From NCBI RefSeq assembly GCF_016097555.1, contig NC_054708.1, forward strand, positions 25,238,987 to 25,302,986: a stretch of 64,000 nt of DNA. The letters run 5' to 3'. Positions 46,196-57,419 of the stretch are shown here, in pieces. A program made the translations under genes and the position numbers. This DNA is from Gigantopelta aegis (taxonomy: Eukaryota > Mollusca > Gastropoda > Neomphalida > Peltospiridae). How positions within the stretch are numbered: the first letter of the stretch is position 1; every line of letters begins with the position of its first letter. The notes beneath the pieces are model-generated. The model had not been told where the DNA came from and searched no databases. It was given only the letters and a program-made list of their open reading frames with translations.

Positions 46196-47035
46196 AGATT
46201 AATTCGCCATTCTGCTGGGGGGTGTCATATAAACATTGTCAATGTTCTAAGTTGGTGGGAAGGAGTGGCGGATCCAGCATGAAATCCAGCAGTGGTCACA
46301 ACGAGGACGTGAAGCTGGAGATTGGGAATGTAGGGGTGGTAGTAATTTAGCAATTTTTATATTGTCGTAACTGGCAGTGGCAAATGAAGATTTTTTTGTT
46401 GTTTTTTTGCAAAGGTTCAACGCGTAAACTATACGGCACCTACATTATTCAAAATTTTTACACTAACGTGTATTAAATATATGGCTAAATCTTCCACATA
46501 ATTATCAAGCTGACCAATGTAAACATATTCCCCGTTAAAGCCACTAGATGCATTATACTCCTCTGATAAACTGGATTTTTCGGAAGGGTGTCACTGTGTG
46601 TGTATCTCCAACACCCTCTTGAATCCACGCTTGCAGTCCTTCCAGAGCAGTTCTTATGGTTAGATTGTGGCAATAAACTAAATTGACACAATGAACTGAA
46701 TTGAATTAACCTCGCGTACATTTCTTGTAGTTTTCATTAATATGAATCACGCCTCTTTCTTTTCTTTTCTTGTTTTTTCTTTCTCAACAATTTTTATATG
46801 TGCCTGTTACCCCGTAACGCGACTCATTGACAGTGTGCCGCCCCAGCCCCCCCCCCCCACCCACCCCCATCACCATAATATATAATCATGTTTACGTCAA
46901 TACCTAGAAGCACCCCGCCACCTACTTCATTGGTCCTAATAAGAAACGAGCAAATAAACAACCAAACACTTACCTCTGTTGATATATTCACTCAACATTT
47001 GGAGAAGAAAATACAACCGAACAGCTCAGTAGTTG

Positions 47036-47268
47036 CAGACGCGGATCCAGGGGGGTTTTGATGTGCGACTGGCGTTATGTTCGATCCTGAGATATTTCAG
47101 ACATGGCCTGGGTGTTTGAACAAGCAGGATTTTGATAGCGGGAATATACTTCAAATCCATCTAAAGCTATCTTCAAATATGAAAATTTCCAATTGGGGGG
47201 GGGGGGGGGGGGGGGCTTCAAAGGCTCAAGACTGGACCCCCCTGCTAAAATTCCTGGATCCGCCCCTG
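47036..47268. mobile_element. Poly-G MITE with CAG...CTG ends and AGTTG duplication
   Basis: CAGACGCGGATCCAGG and CTGGATCCGCCCCTG are inverted, flanked by AGTTG on both sides. A run of about 26 G occurs at 47190-47215. Confidence 0.85.
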
Positions 47269-47725
47269 AGTTGGATGTCATTAGGTAGTATTTATCGGTA
47301 TTTTAGCACGGATATTTTTCATTTGTACACACTTAAAATGAATATGCTTATAAATGTCAAACAGCGAAAATGAATATGCTTATAAATGTCAAATAGCGAT
47401 TCTGTTTGCACATTTCTGAAGTTAAACTATATTCAGAGGAATGTATGTAGATTCGCTTTGGCATCAAGAAGCGTATTAAAACGTCAAGAGTATTGTTGAC
47501 GTCACGTTAAAGGAATGTTGACGTAATCATGGTAACGTTCTGATGAAAGATGAAGAAGAAGAAAAAAAACAAAAGAGTAAATAAAAATAATTTGGGTGTA
47601 TTTTTATTTTTGGGTGGGATAGGGGTATTTAATTAAAGGTTAAAATCGTTATACTTCACAAGAAAATTTATATTTTGGTCATAACGCAGCTCATTATCGT
47701 AAAACTGCAATGTCAACAAATGGTC

Positions 47726-47817
47726 CGCTTTCAGTACTAAAACATACAGGTTTATAAATATGGAGTTTCAGGTGGTGCAAAAACAAAATAGAAAAAGGTC
47801 CATTTGGTTAATATTCG

Positions 47818-47859
<42 letters not shown>
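47726..47859. repeat. MITE interior fragment ending in a 41-base C run
   Basis: Shares CCGCTTTCAGTACTAAAACA and the following 100 bases with the element at 4037-4193. An unbroken C run follows from 47819 to 47859. Confidence 0.85.
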
Positions 47860-47861
<2 letters not shown>

Positions 47862-48159
47862 ATTTATAAAGCCTCCTCAGCGATATTCCTCTTCTCCTTT
47901 GGGCTTAGGCAGCCTTAAGTTATGGATGTCCCCACCCACGTACACGTTGATTTAGCCTTATTAATCATTGTCATTATGCAGCTACCTAGCTACGGTTATA
48001 CATTAGTGTTTTATCATTGCGTGTGACAATAACCTGCAATATATTGAGACCAATATATAGAACTTATTCCCCTAGGATATTATAGAAATCGTTAAAAATA
48101 AAATACCTATTTGTAAATGTTTATATTTCATACTTGTCACCTGATTATATAAATTATTG

Positions 48160-48430
48160 ACTAACCGGATCGGTGGTGTCGTGGTTAATCTATCGGAAAT
48201 AAAGCTGATAGGTACTGGGTTCGTGGCCTGGTACCGGGTCCCACCCAGAGCGTGTTTTAACGACTTACAAGGTAGGTGTACACCGACTTCTTTCACACTA
48301 GCCACTGACAAAATTAGCCACTAACCCACTGTCCTGAACAGACAGCCCAGATAGCTGAGGTGTGTGCTCAGGACAACGTGCATGAACCATAATTGGATAT
48401 AAGCACACAAAATAAGTTGAAATGAATGAA
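48160..48430 (+). mobile_element. SINE family C (GGTGGTGTCGTGGTTAA head)
   Basis: tRNA-like head, GTACTGGGTTCGTGG B box, body ACCCACTGTCCTGAACAGAC, end AATTGGATATAAGCACAC then AAGTTGAAATGAATGAA. Serves as the uninterrupted reference for the copy at 55640-57050. Confidence 0.8.
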
Positions 48431-48720
48431 ATGATCATTTAGCGTAAAGCATTGGCGTGAATGATGTCACAACGGCACGAATTTTTTTTTTCTCAATAGG
48501 GGTGCAAACACCGGTAGCACCCTCTTGGATCTGCGCCTACACTAGAAGAAACAACAAAACAGAAAATGTTATTTGTTCGGGACTTATCGGATGGATTCGT
48601 TAACACACTTTCTCGAACGAAAACATCCGAATATTTCCGAGTGATCTGAATGTTGGAAACTATCCCATAATTCATTGCTCGGTCTTTGTCATGTTTTGTG
48701 TTTTGACACTGTCAGACGAA

Positions 48721-48780
48721 ATGGAAGTAAGACGAACAATGAAGAGGAATGGAAATGCATATTGTCTCCGTAACGTTTGA
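48721..48780 (+). promoter_or_regulatory. Candidate upstream ORF of the CK1 gene (19 codons)
   Basis: ATG at 48721 opens a 19-codon ORF ending TGA at 48778-48780, 23 bases before the kinase ATG. If the transcript starts upstream it could damp translation. Caution: GTAAGA at 48727 within it could instead be a splice donor. Confidence 0.3.
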
Positions 48781-48803
48781 TCATACACCAGGAGAAAATA
48801 CCA

Positions 48804-48917
48804 ATGGCGAGTGTTAAAAGCGAGTTCCATGTCGCTGGGAAGTATAGACTTGTTAGAAAGATCGGCAGTGGATCATTCGGGGATATCTATCTGGCGATCA
48901 ACATTTCCAATGGAGAG
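48804..48917 (+). CDS. CSNK1A1: CK1 alpha exon 1
   Basis: Thirty-eight codons, phase 0, with the donor GAG|GTAGGC. It carries the nucleotide-binding Gly-rich loop [12 protein letters not shown]. The ATG lies in a good context (ACCAATGG) and no in-frame upstream ATG extends the known N-terminus. Confidence 0.93.
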
Positions 48918-51900
48918 GTAGGCCTATTTATAAATAAATATTAAATTTCAGTTTTGTTACTGAAAGACATAATGCTAGTAGATGGTTGAGGATCAGTGAT
49001 TGTGAGATTGATTGTGTTGCGATGGGTAGTAGGTTCGATCCCCATTGCCATTTTCTGTTTCGGCCACTTGAAGTAATTTTCCAAATCTTGCCGGTATGTG
49101 CTGTCCTGGTTGTGGAAAAGTGATCATAAAAAGACAACTTGCTGCAATCAGATAATAGTCCATGTGTCAACAATGGGATCAATCCCCGTCGGTGGGCCCA
49201 TTGGGCTATTTCTCGTTCCAGCCAGTGCACCACGACTGGTATATATCAAAGGTCGTGGTATGTACTGTCCTGTCTGTGGGATGGTGCATATAAAAGATCC
49301 CTTGCTGCTAATCAGAAAGAGTAGCCCATGAAGTGGCGACAATGGGTTTCCTCTCTCAATATGTGGTCCTTTCGCCATATGTCGTTAGAGTTGAAAATGG
49401 GCAGAATTTTGAAAATAGCAATTAGTAAAAATGTTAATAGAATTAAAAAAAAAAAAGTTACAAGCCAAAAAAAAATAAAGTTGACTGCTCGGTCGAATAT
49501 TTATATAATTTGGAGCATTTTAGAAGGACAGTCCAAAAATAAATAAGAGAAAGAAGAGAGGATTGGACTATTTAATAATATTTAAAAAAAGAAAGTAATT
49601 TCGACATAAAAGTTTAAAGTCCGATCTATATGTCCACGTGAGTGGCCTCGTTAAGGCCGTTAGGGTGCACAGCTTGTAGGGACGAGAGGGGTTGCATCCC
49701 GTCAAGAACACCCCTAGATTCACAGTCAGTAGACGTTGAAGGTGTAGTGCTGTGCTGAAATACGGATCTTGAGAAGCCGGATCCGTCTGAAGAGAGAAAG
49801 TATCAGACTAGGGTATAGTCCAGTCATCATGGGTTGGTATAGTGGTGGGGACGTGCCTGACTTCGGAGGATATGAGATGGTATAATAAAACAAAGTAAAG
49901 TCCAGAAAAGTGTAGTAGGGGCCAACCCCGCTTCCTATTTCTTCTTAGAGTGGGGCGGTCAGTCTTACATTGCTGCTAGGACAGGCTCGAACATGTAGAG
50001 ACTAAACGTGAATAACCGTGGCGTTCTGCAAAATGGCCGTCATACGAGTCACGAAAAAAAACGAGTCAACATAGTCAGACGGAGAAATGACATGGAGGCA
50101 AGGAATCTCACTAAAAAAGAATCCAACCTGGTGGTGCAGATTGTCGAAACGAGAATCGTTCCAGCATTCAATCAAGTAAAATTGCTGCATACATCCCAGT
50201 AGAAAACTTAATTTCGCCGACAAAAACAACGAAATGTAGGATCCCCAAGTCGAGCTGCGAAAGCACGTGCAGTGCACAAGAGAAACAAACACGTCTTACC
50301 GCGTGGAGCTCCAGACTGGGAATGGGAAACGATGGCTTAGGGGAATCTGGGGGTATATTGAAAAAAAAGTCACTGGTGGGGTGGGTGGGTGGGTTGGCTA
50401 CGAGCCTGGGTAAGATTTAGGGTACGGGTAGGTTTCCACTTTATATTAATATAAAGAGGTGGGTGGGGAATGGGTGGTCCTGGGGCTCCCTGTTTCCGAT
50501 GGCTCTACCATTTAGTTGAAGAAAATTGATGAACTATGTTTTAGCACTATCCTTAATTACAATGTGCATACCAACCCATGTGTATACATGTATTATGTAC
50601 ACGTAATAGCACTGAATAGGAAAGGAATATTTGTTTAAAAGACCTCAGCACATTTTAAACTTGTTATGGCTATTTTTTGTCGCACATATAGTTGAATTTG
50701 TTTGGTTTTTCAACATTTAGTTGATGGCTGTTGTTGTAATCCTACCATCACCCCCCTAACCCCAGCCCCCCCCCCCCCAAAAAAAAAAACCCCTCCAACA
50801 ACAACAAAATCCCCAAGCCCCCAACCCCCAAAACAATAATAATAAAAAACCCACCAAAGGATGGGCTCTGCTGGGATTGGGAAAAACACAGACTGATTGA
50901 TCCTGTGACCCATTGTAACCCGGCAAGCACTCTACCACTGGGCTACATACTGTGCATCCCACCCTAATTAATGGAACTAGAGAACACTCGTACATGTATA
51001 CATGTAATTAATGAAATATGTACACTCGTGTGTACCTCAGGATTTGTATAGGTCATGGAATTTTCCAATTTATGTCAGAAGCTTCATAGACATGGAACAT
51101 GAAATTATAACTTTGCTGATCAAATTTTATTCATTATTCAACTTAGTTCTAATTTAAAGTAAGATTAATACATTTAAAAAAAAATGTCAGCAATATATAC
51201 ACATGTATATATCAAAACACTAATATTATCAGATTATGTTGATCAGATAACTATAGAGAACAATTATTAAAACATCATTTAAAAGGTTATATGGAAAATG
51301 TCTTTAAAAAGGTCATGGAATTTGGTTGATGACAGGACAGGACCTACCTCGGTCAGTAGAGAGCTCACCTGAGGTGGTTGCTTTGTAGGATCGAACCACT
51401 TCAGTGGACCCATTCTCTGATTGGGTTTTGTAGTATGTGCTGTTCTGTCTGCAGGAACATGCTTATAAATGATCCCTTGTTGCTAATAATATTAATGGAA
51501 AAATGCAGCAGGTTTCCTCTGAAGAATACGAGTCAAAAAAAAAAAAATGAAGAAATGTGTGGCATCAATCTACATGTATATATATATATAGTAGCCATTG
51601 ATTGGTAAATCATTGTGCTCTAGTGGTTGGTGAATTCTATGAACTCTGCATATACCTGTTGTTGCTGACTAATGGAATGCCACTGACATCCTGTGGGTGG
51701 GATACATATAACCAGTAGTAAAATGTTTGCCTGATTTATTAATGCACGGTCAGTCTAGGATCAATCCCCTTCAGTGTGCCCATGGATTGGGCTATTTCTC
51801 ATTCCAGGCAGTGCACCATGACTGTTATATCAAAGGCTGTGGTATATGTCCCATCTTGTCTGTTGGATGGTGCATATATGATATATATATGAAAGCTAGA

Positions 51901-53945
51901 TCTCTTGCTACTAATTTAATGGAAAAAATATAGCAGGTTTCCTCTGAGACTACATTTAAACGTTTTTCAAAATTACCATGTTTGATATATCCAATAATTA
52001 ACCAATGATTAATAAATCAATGTGGTCTAAGAATGTCATTAAACAAAATAAACTTTTAACACTGACAGCCTTCATGATCAATGTGTCAATTGATTAAGAC
52101 ACAGAAAAGCATATACTGTCATCGTTACAGACATCTGATCTACCTGTATGTGTCAACAAGTACATATATATATGTATATATGCATATTGTTTTCTTAATC
52201 ATACAATCTATAAGTTCAGTGTGTTACTGAAATTTACAACAAAGACATGAGACAAGAATAGATTAACCATCTGTCAGGAGTTTGATTTATTTTTACACCT
52301 ACACATACACGTACTTAACTTGCTGTTTAAAGATGATGTCATGCACAACATGTTCATAGGTGTACATATGTGTGTCCAACCTGTGTAACCATGCATGACC
52401 AATTCTTTACCTGTTGTACATTATAGGTGCATAATAGCTGGGGTGGTGCATGGTGTGGGAATGATGTGATGCATTGCAAAGTATTATAATCATTGAGGGA
52501 GATGTGTGTGGAGAGTATGTGTGTGTGTGTCAGGCAGCATACATTTTCAAAACAGTTTCTCATTTTTATTCATAATATTTTTTCTAATCTATTTATAGAT
52601 TTTAATTTTGGTTTAGTTATAATACCAGTTGTCAAGCACACACGCACACAGTTATTTATGTAGATATAGCTGCCTCCCAAAGTTTTCCCCATGTCTGGCA
52701 ATATTTTCATGTCCAAATAAATGTTTTGTTTTATTCAAGTACAAGGACTGGATTTTTTATTGCTCAAAATTAAACTGCATTGAACATTTTTACTTGTACA
52801 CTGGACAACCATTGAGGTACATTTTACTAACAAGTCCGAGTAGATTTTCACTTATCATGACAAACAGACAAGTGCTTATTTCGAACACTGAATTATGAAA
52901 ATGCTTTTGCCACCATTCCAGACTGATCACTAATATGATGCATTATATATGTTTTATAAAATAAGCTTATAATTAGAACACAGAAACAGGCAAGAAGAAT
53001 TAACCTACATGTACATGTGGATATTCTTGAAACCGGCCTCGGTGGTGTTGTGGTTAGGCCATCGGTCTACAGGCTGGTAGGTACTGGGTTCAGATCCCAG
53101 TCGAGGCATGGGATTTTTAATCCAGATACCGACTCCAAACCCTGAGTGAGTGCTCCGCAAGGCTCAGTGGGTAGGTGTAAACCACTTGCACTGACCAGTC
53201 ATCCATAACTGGTTCAACAAAGGCCATGGTTTGTGCTATCCTACCTGTGGGAAGTGCAAATAAAAGACCCCTTGCTGCTAATCAGAAAGAGTAGCCCATG
53301 TAGTGGCGACAGTGGGTTTCCTCTCCAAATCTGTGTGGTCCTTAACCATATGTTTGACGCCATATAACCGTAAATAAAATGTGTTGAGTGTGTCATTAAA
53401 TAAAACATTTTTTTCTTTCTTTATATTTTGAAATGGCAGCTTTAACTAAACACTAACTCACATTCAGTGAACATACTTGTGAACAAAAATGAGGGGAGTG
53501 ATTAATTGCTTTCCCAACTTACAATTACATTATTTTAAAAAGATATTGCCATATAAATTGCATGTATGCTAAGAGGAGCGAAAATGTACTCCTTGAATTA
53601 GCGAGCGGGACATAGCCCTGCAGTGGTAAAGCGTTTACTTGATGCGTGGTCGGTCTGTCGGTGGGCCCATTGGCTATTTCTCGTTCCAGCCAGTGCACCA
53701 TGACTAGTATATCAAAAGTCGTGATATGTATTATCCTGTCTGTGGGATGGTGCATATAAAAGATCCTTGGCTGCTAATCAAAAAGAGTAGCCCATAAAGT
53801 GGCAACAGTAGGTTTTTTCTCTCAGTATATCTATGTGGTCATTAACCATATATCCGATGCTATGTAACCGTAAATAAAATGTGTTGAGTGCGTCGTTAAA
53901 TAAAACATTTCCTTCCTTCCTTGAACTAGACTTAGAGGAGTGATG

Positions 53946-54014
<69 letters not shown>

Positions 54015-57000
54015 CTACTCTTAAACAACGAGGTCTGCATGAGGCTATCAAGTACTTAGATCTGATATATCTTTAGCCATTCATTCACCCGGAAAATGAG
54101 GACTGTTTATGTAGTCCAAGGTCCACTGACCTAAAAAGCACAACTTATAATAGTACATACATATATGTACTAAATGACAAATAATACACTGCACTCAGTT
54201 TCGAGTAAAATTTGTCATTATTGATGAATACAACAGGGCTCAAATTTAACGACGGCACCAACGGCAATTGCCTTCATTGAGATATAAATTGTTGTATGTT
54301 TGGAGTCACCTACAATAATTTTCTGCCAAAGCTTAAAGCTCCTCAATGATGGCAAACTGTATATATATACTCAACAAAATATTAATCAGGGTTTCTAGAA
54401 TTTTTATAAAATCCACTAGCCATCATTGCCATGGGATCAGTGATTTTAAAAATGTACTAGCCACAATTAAAAATTTACTAGCCCTACTTTACTAAATGAT
54501 AGTAATAATCAGATATGTCACCTAAAGAGGTAGATTATATAGAGCTTAGAAAACACTAACATTGGGAGGTTGAGGTGGGGACAGGATATTCATATTTACA
54601 AAATAGACAATTGTAACAATAACATTTGACCTTTTTGTCACTAGCCGTCGGGCTTGGCAATAGTAGTTATTTACTAGCCCAACATTGAATATCACTAGCC
54701 ATGGGAGTGGGTCTACCATGATCTAGAAGCCCTGTATTAATTATTACGTTTGCTAACTGTTCTTAAATTTCGCAGTTGGCAAATTTGGCGAGTTGCAGAG
54801 CTAGCCCTGCTTTTGTTGCAAATTAAGCTAGGTCATGGCGTTTAATATACCAGTCATAAGACATTGTATGTCGATCTTCCCGGGGGGGGGGGGGGGGTTT
54901 GATCCTTTGACCTAATAATCTTATGTGCATGAGCACACTTACATGTATATATGACTGAGCCAGATCTCATCCCTGGAATGAATGCATGTGAAGTCTTTGT
55001 TAATTAGCATACCTGGAATTGTTAAATGATTTTGAATCTAATTTCTAAAATGATATGAGTGTGCTAGAATGAATTGAAACATTTTTGATTTTATTTTAAT
55101 TTCTTTCTTTTTTTCAGTGTGAAAACAGCAATATTAGTTAAACAACAATGTATTATAGTTTATCATATACAATGTAATCTTTTTTGTCAGTCTTTTTGTT
55201 CCATGTATAATAATGTAATTCATATTAATGCTTACACTAATACCTGCATATAGAATAGTACAATGTTATTTGTAAAATTTACATGTGTACACTTAATAAC
55301 ACAATATCTGGTCATTAGCAGTATATAACCATTGTTCCTGTTGATTTTTGATTTGCACTATTGTTTTATTATAATATTTGATTATAAAAATGGAAAAACT
55401 TTGTAAATGGGATGTGTTTTGAAACATGTGGGAGAGTTGGGTATGTTAATTGTTTATCATGAGTTACATTTTTAAATCGATTGTCTTATTTTTATTAAAA
55501 GTAGAATCGATCCACCCAGTCATGGCTATTTAATTTTAGGCTACTTTTTAACCAATTATTTTCCAATTGTTATTTATTACCAAACCAGATATTCATTTCA
55601 TTTCAACTTATTTTCGTGCTAGTGTATATATAGCCATCGGACATAAGTATGGGCTCCCACCCAGAGGAAGTTTTAACAACAATGGGTAGGTGTAAGACCA
55701 CTACACCCTCTTCACTAATAACTAACCAACTGTCCTAGACAGCTAGCTCAGATATGTGAGGTGTGTACTCAGGACAGCGTGCTTAAAGGAGAGGGCAATT
55801 AAGGCATTTGGCCTGGTATGCATATTCAACGATATATAATGCACATTATTGCTTAATATCAACACGTATAATCGTATAGTTAATTAATAAAACGGTTAAA
55901 TGTGACAACTATTATATATAACGGGCACAGCCATTTTGTACCATCTCAGTGAGTATGCCCTCTGGCGAGCTGGTGGTTATGTAATACTTAACGCGTCACA
56001 TCAGGAATGAGCCTTAGAACTAGAGAAACACAATCTACCTGGTTTTTGCGGGATGATAAATAGTCATGCATTGCAATGTTCTGTAATAATACACATCCCA
56101 GTAAGCCAGTAAGTATATCCAGCACTATATATATTATTTTCAATACAAAATAAAATACCATTGTCAAAGTGGCTACACAACAAGTCGAAACAATTAACAA
56201 TGTTTTGCTCATGCATTAACCTACGTACTGAAATGATACACGGAGTGTGTTCTTAGTTAATTGGTCTATGCTGTTAGTTGCTTCTACCTTTGATTCCTGA
56301 TTGGCAGGTGTGTATTTGATTGGTAACCAGACGAGCCAATTAATTGACGCTGTCTAGACACAAAAATACATACCGGTATTGTGGAATATTACCTGTCGCC
56401 CCTAAAATTGTAATGGACATGGTTTATTACTGTAAATAGTTCTGTAAAACTATTGATTAAGTAGACTTTTCCATCTAAAACCACAGAACTGACCAATTAC
56501 GTAGTCCTAAAGAAAATAAGATTATCACTTGGGTATCGTGGGTTGTCGTTTTTGCTCCAACGTAGCATATCAATAGCCGTAATAGTGTACATTTTTCCTT
56601 TGGATTATTAAACAGAGAAAAACACTATAACCCCATTTTGTTTTCCCGTTAATGCAACTTGAAATATATTTAGTTAAATAGTTTATTATATTATTATGTT
56701 ATTTATGCTGCTTTCAAATCAGGTTGATCAAAGAGAAGCGCCTTGTCGAAAATTACTGCTTTTGTTTACACTGTACATACAGGAGATGGTCAGGAGCTGA
56801 CGTCACTTCGCCCCAAGATATCCCACCGGACGTCACAAAAACGAAACAAAATGGCTGCCCCCAGTTAGCAGGAATAATCGTGTTTTTTTATTAACTCTAA
56901 AATTACGCGTTTTTCATTTGCTAAAGTGTTAGTATGTGTTGGTGGTCCGGGTATGCATCTTTCCAACACATAAGGCTCTTGTTGGAGTTGACTCTACCTT

Positions 57001-57417
57001 TAAACCTTAATTGGATATAAGCACGAAAATAAGTTGAAATGAATGAATGAATGAATCTTCTAGAGACACTAATTGTTTCACGTAAAAAATATTGAACTTT
57101 GTCCATCAATTGTAGCCTACATGTTTCTTTTAATTCTTGTTTGTCTGGTATGTATGTGCAATTTTTGTATGTCATACTCGTACGTATATGTGTACATATA
57201 TGCATACTAAATTTATATTAATTTTAAACTTACCGGTAGTTACATACATGTACCAGAATCTTCATTATACATACATGTACATACAAAATATATATACTTT
57301 TTTTTTGCAGGAAGTTGCAACAAAATTAGAGTCTCAAAAAACCAGACATCCACAGCTTTTGTATGAAAGTAAACTTTATAGAATATTACATGGAGGTGTA
57401 GGAATTCCACATTGTAG
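48804..57417 (+). CDS. CSNK1A1: Casein kinase I alpha-type Ser/Thr kinase, first two coding exons, 3' part beyond window
   Basis: CK1 alpha phosphorylates beta-catenin, PER, GLI/Ci and many other proteins. Two exons are seen (48804-48917 and 57311-57417), giving residues 1-74 of a roughly 340-residue protein. Visible are the start [20 protein letters not shown], the Gly-rich loop GSGSFGD (21-27), the ATP-binding Lys43 in VATK, the alpha-C Glu57 in LLYESKLY, and GGVGIPH. [17 protein letters not shown] distinguishes CK1 alpha from delta/epsilon, which have a different ESK helix context. The exon border after NGE and the split Arg at the end of exon 2 fit the family. Thr42 (usually Val or Ile) and Cys73 (usually Ile) are unusual. 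Intron 1 is 8.4 kb and filled with SINEs and MITEs. After exon 2 a GT donor opens an intron running past 64000, so the catalytic loop cannot be checked. A retained paralogue rather than the main CK1 alpha gene is possible. Confidence 0.9.
48978..49385 (+). mobile_element. Two SINE pieces at the start of CK1 intron 1
   Basis: 48978-49165 is a divergent tRNA-like unit (AGGTTCGATCCCCATTGCC). 49170-49385 is a head B body (GGTGGGCCCATTGGGCTATT) cut before tail 1, where the dispersed repeat at 49388 begins. Confidence 0.7.
49388..49667. repeat. Dispersed repeat, second copy
   Basis: About 280 bases near-identical to 4699-5004, in the same orientation. From 49668 onward the neighbouring sequence differs from that at 5005. 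Confidence 0.85.
49668..50340. other. Moderate-GC unidentified segment, possibly retroelement
   Basis: Higher GC than the neighbourhood and joined to the dispersed repeat, but no recognised domain. A short plus-strand ORF (50008-50202, Lys/Arg-rich) and a minus-strand one (50002-50292) overlap; neither is convincing. Confidence 0.35.
51345..51640 (+). mobile_element. Degenerate SINE, variant head
   Basis: ACCTCGGTCAGTAGAGAGCT head with GGATCGAACCACTTCAGTGG, GATCCCTTGTTGCTAAT body and TTGATTGGTAAATCATTGTG tail 2-like end. Confidence 0.6.
51695..52050 (+). mobile_element. SINE, head B / tail 2
   Basis: GGGTGGGATACATATAACCA head, long body with TA expansion at 51885, tail AACCAATGATTAATAAATCA. 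Confidence 0.8.
53032..53422 (+). mobile_element. SINE, head A / tail 1
   Basis: ACCGGCCTCGGTGGTGTTGT through GTTGAGTGTGTCATTAAATA and TTTCTTTC; ATATTCTTGAA and ATATTTTGAA flank it as an imperfect target duplication. Confidence 0.9.
53603..53925 (+). mobile_element. SINE, head B / tail 1
   Basis: GCGGGACATAGCCCTGCAGT head, B box partly deleted, body, tail GTTGAGTGCGTCGTTAAATA and CTTCC repeats. Confidence 0.85.
53949..54013. repeat. AT dinucleotide microsatellite, 65 bases
   Basis: Uninterrupted AT alternation just after a SINE. Confidence 0.98.
54387..54734. mobile_element. MITE with CAGGGTTTCTAGA ends
   Basis: CAGGGTTTCTAGA and TCTAGAAGCCCTG are inverted; TATTAAT flanks both sides. The same family as 20236-20673, opposite orientation. 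Confidence 0.85.
55640..57050 (+). mobile_element. SINE family C interrupted by the TTAA element
   Basis: 55640-55782 and 57004-57050 are the two halves of a family C SINE (GGGCTCCCACCCAGAG ... AATTGGATATAAGCACGAAA). The inserted block is 55787-56999. Confidence 0.85.
55783..57003 (-). mobile_element. TTAA-flanked 1.2-kb element, copy 2
   Basis: Reverse-orientation match to 10487-11705 with the same ends. TTAA at 55783-55786 and 57000-57003. Removing the block restores GTGC-TTAA-ACC of the SINE, which reads GTGC-ATGA-ACC in the intact copy at 48390. Confidence 0.92.
57311..57417 (+). CDS. CSNK1A1: CK1 alpha exon 2
   Basis: The acceptor is a T-run ending TTTTTTGCAG and the donor AG|GTAAGT, ending in phase 2. 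Codes [20 protein letters not shown] then [15 protein letters not shown]. The catalytic Lys and the alpha-C Glu are present; VATK and PHCR differ from the usual VAVK and PHIR. Confidence 0.93.
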
Positions 57418-57419
57418 GT

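Noticed and set aside
50710..50995. Overlapping minus-strand ORFs rich in Gly, Phe and Trp
   Set aside because: They translate a C/A low-complexity tract and partial SINE; no family resemblance.
55988..56212. Hydrophobic 74-codon minus-strand ORF inside the 1.2-kb element
   Set aside because: The same frame is not kept as a protein in copy 1 at 11280-11490, which has stops; not a conserved gene.
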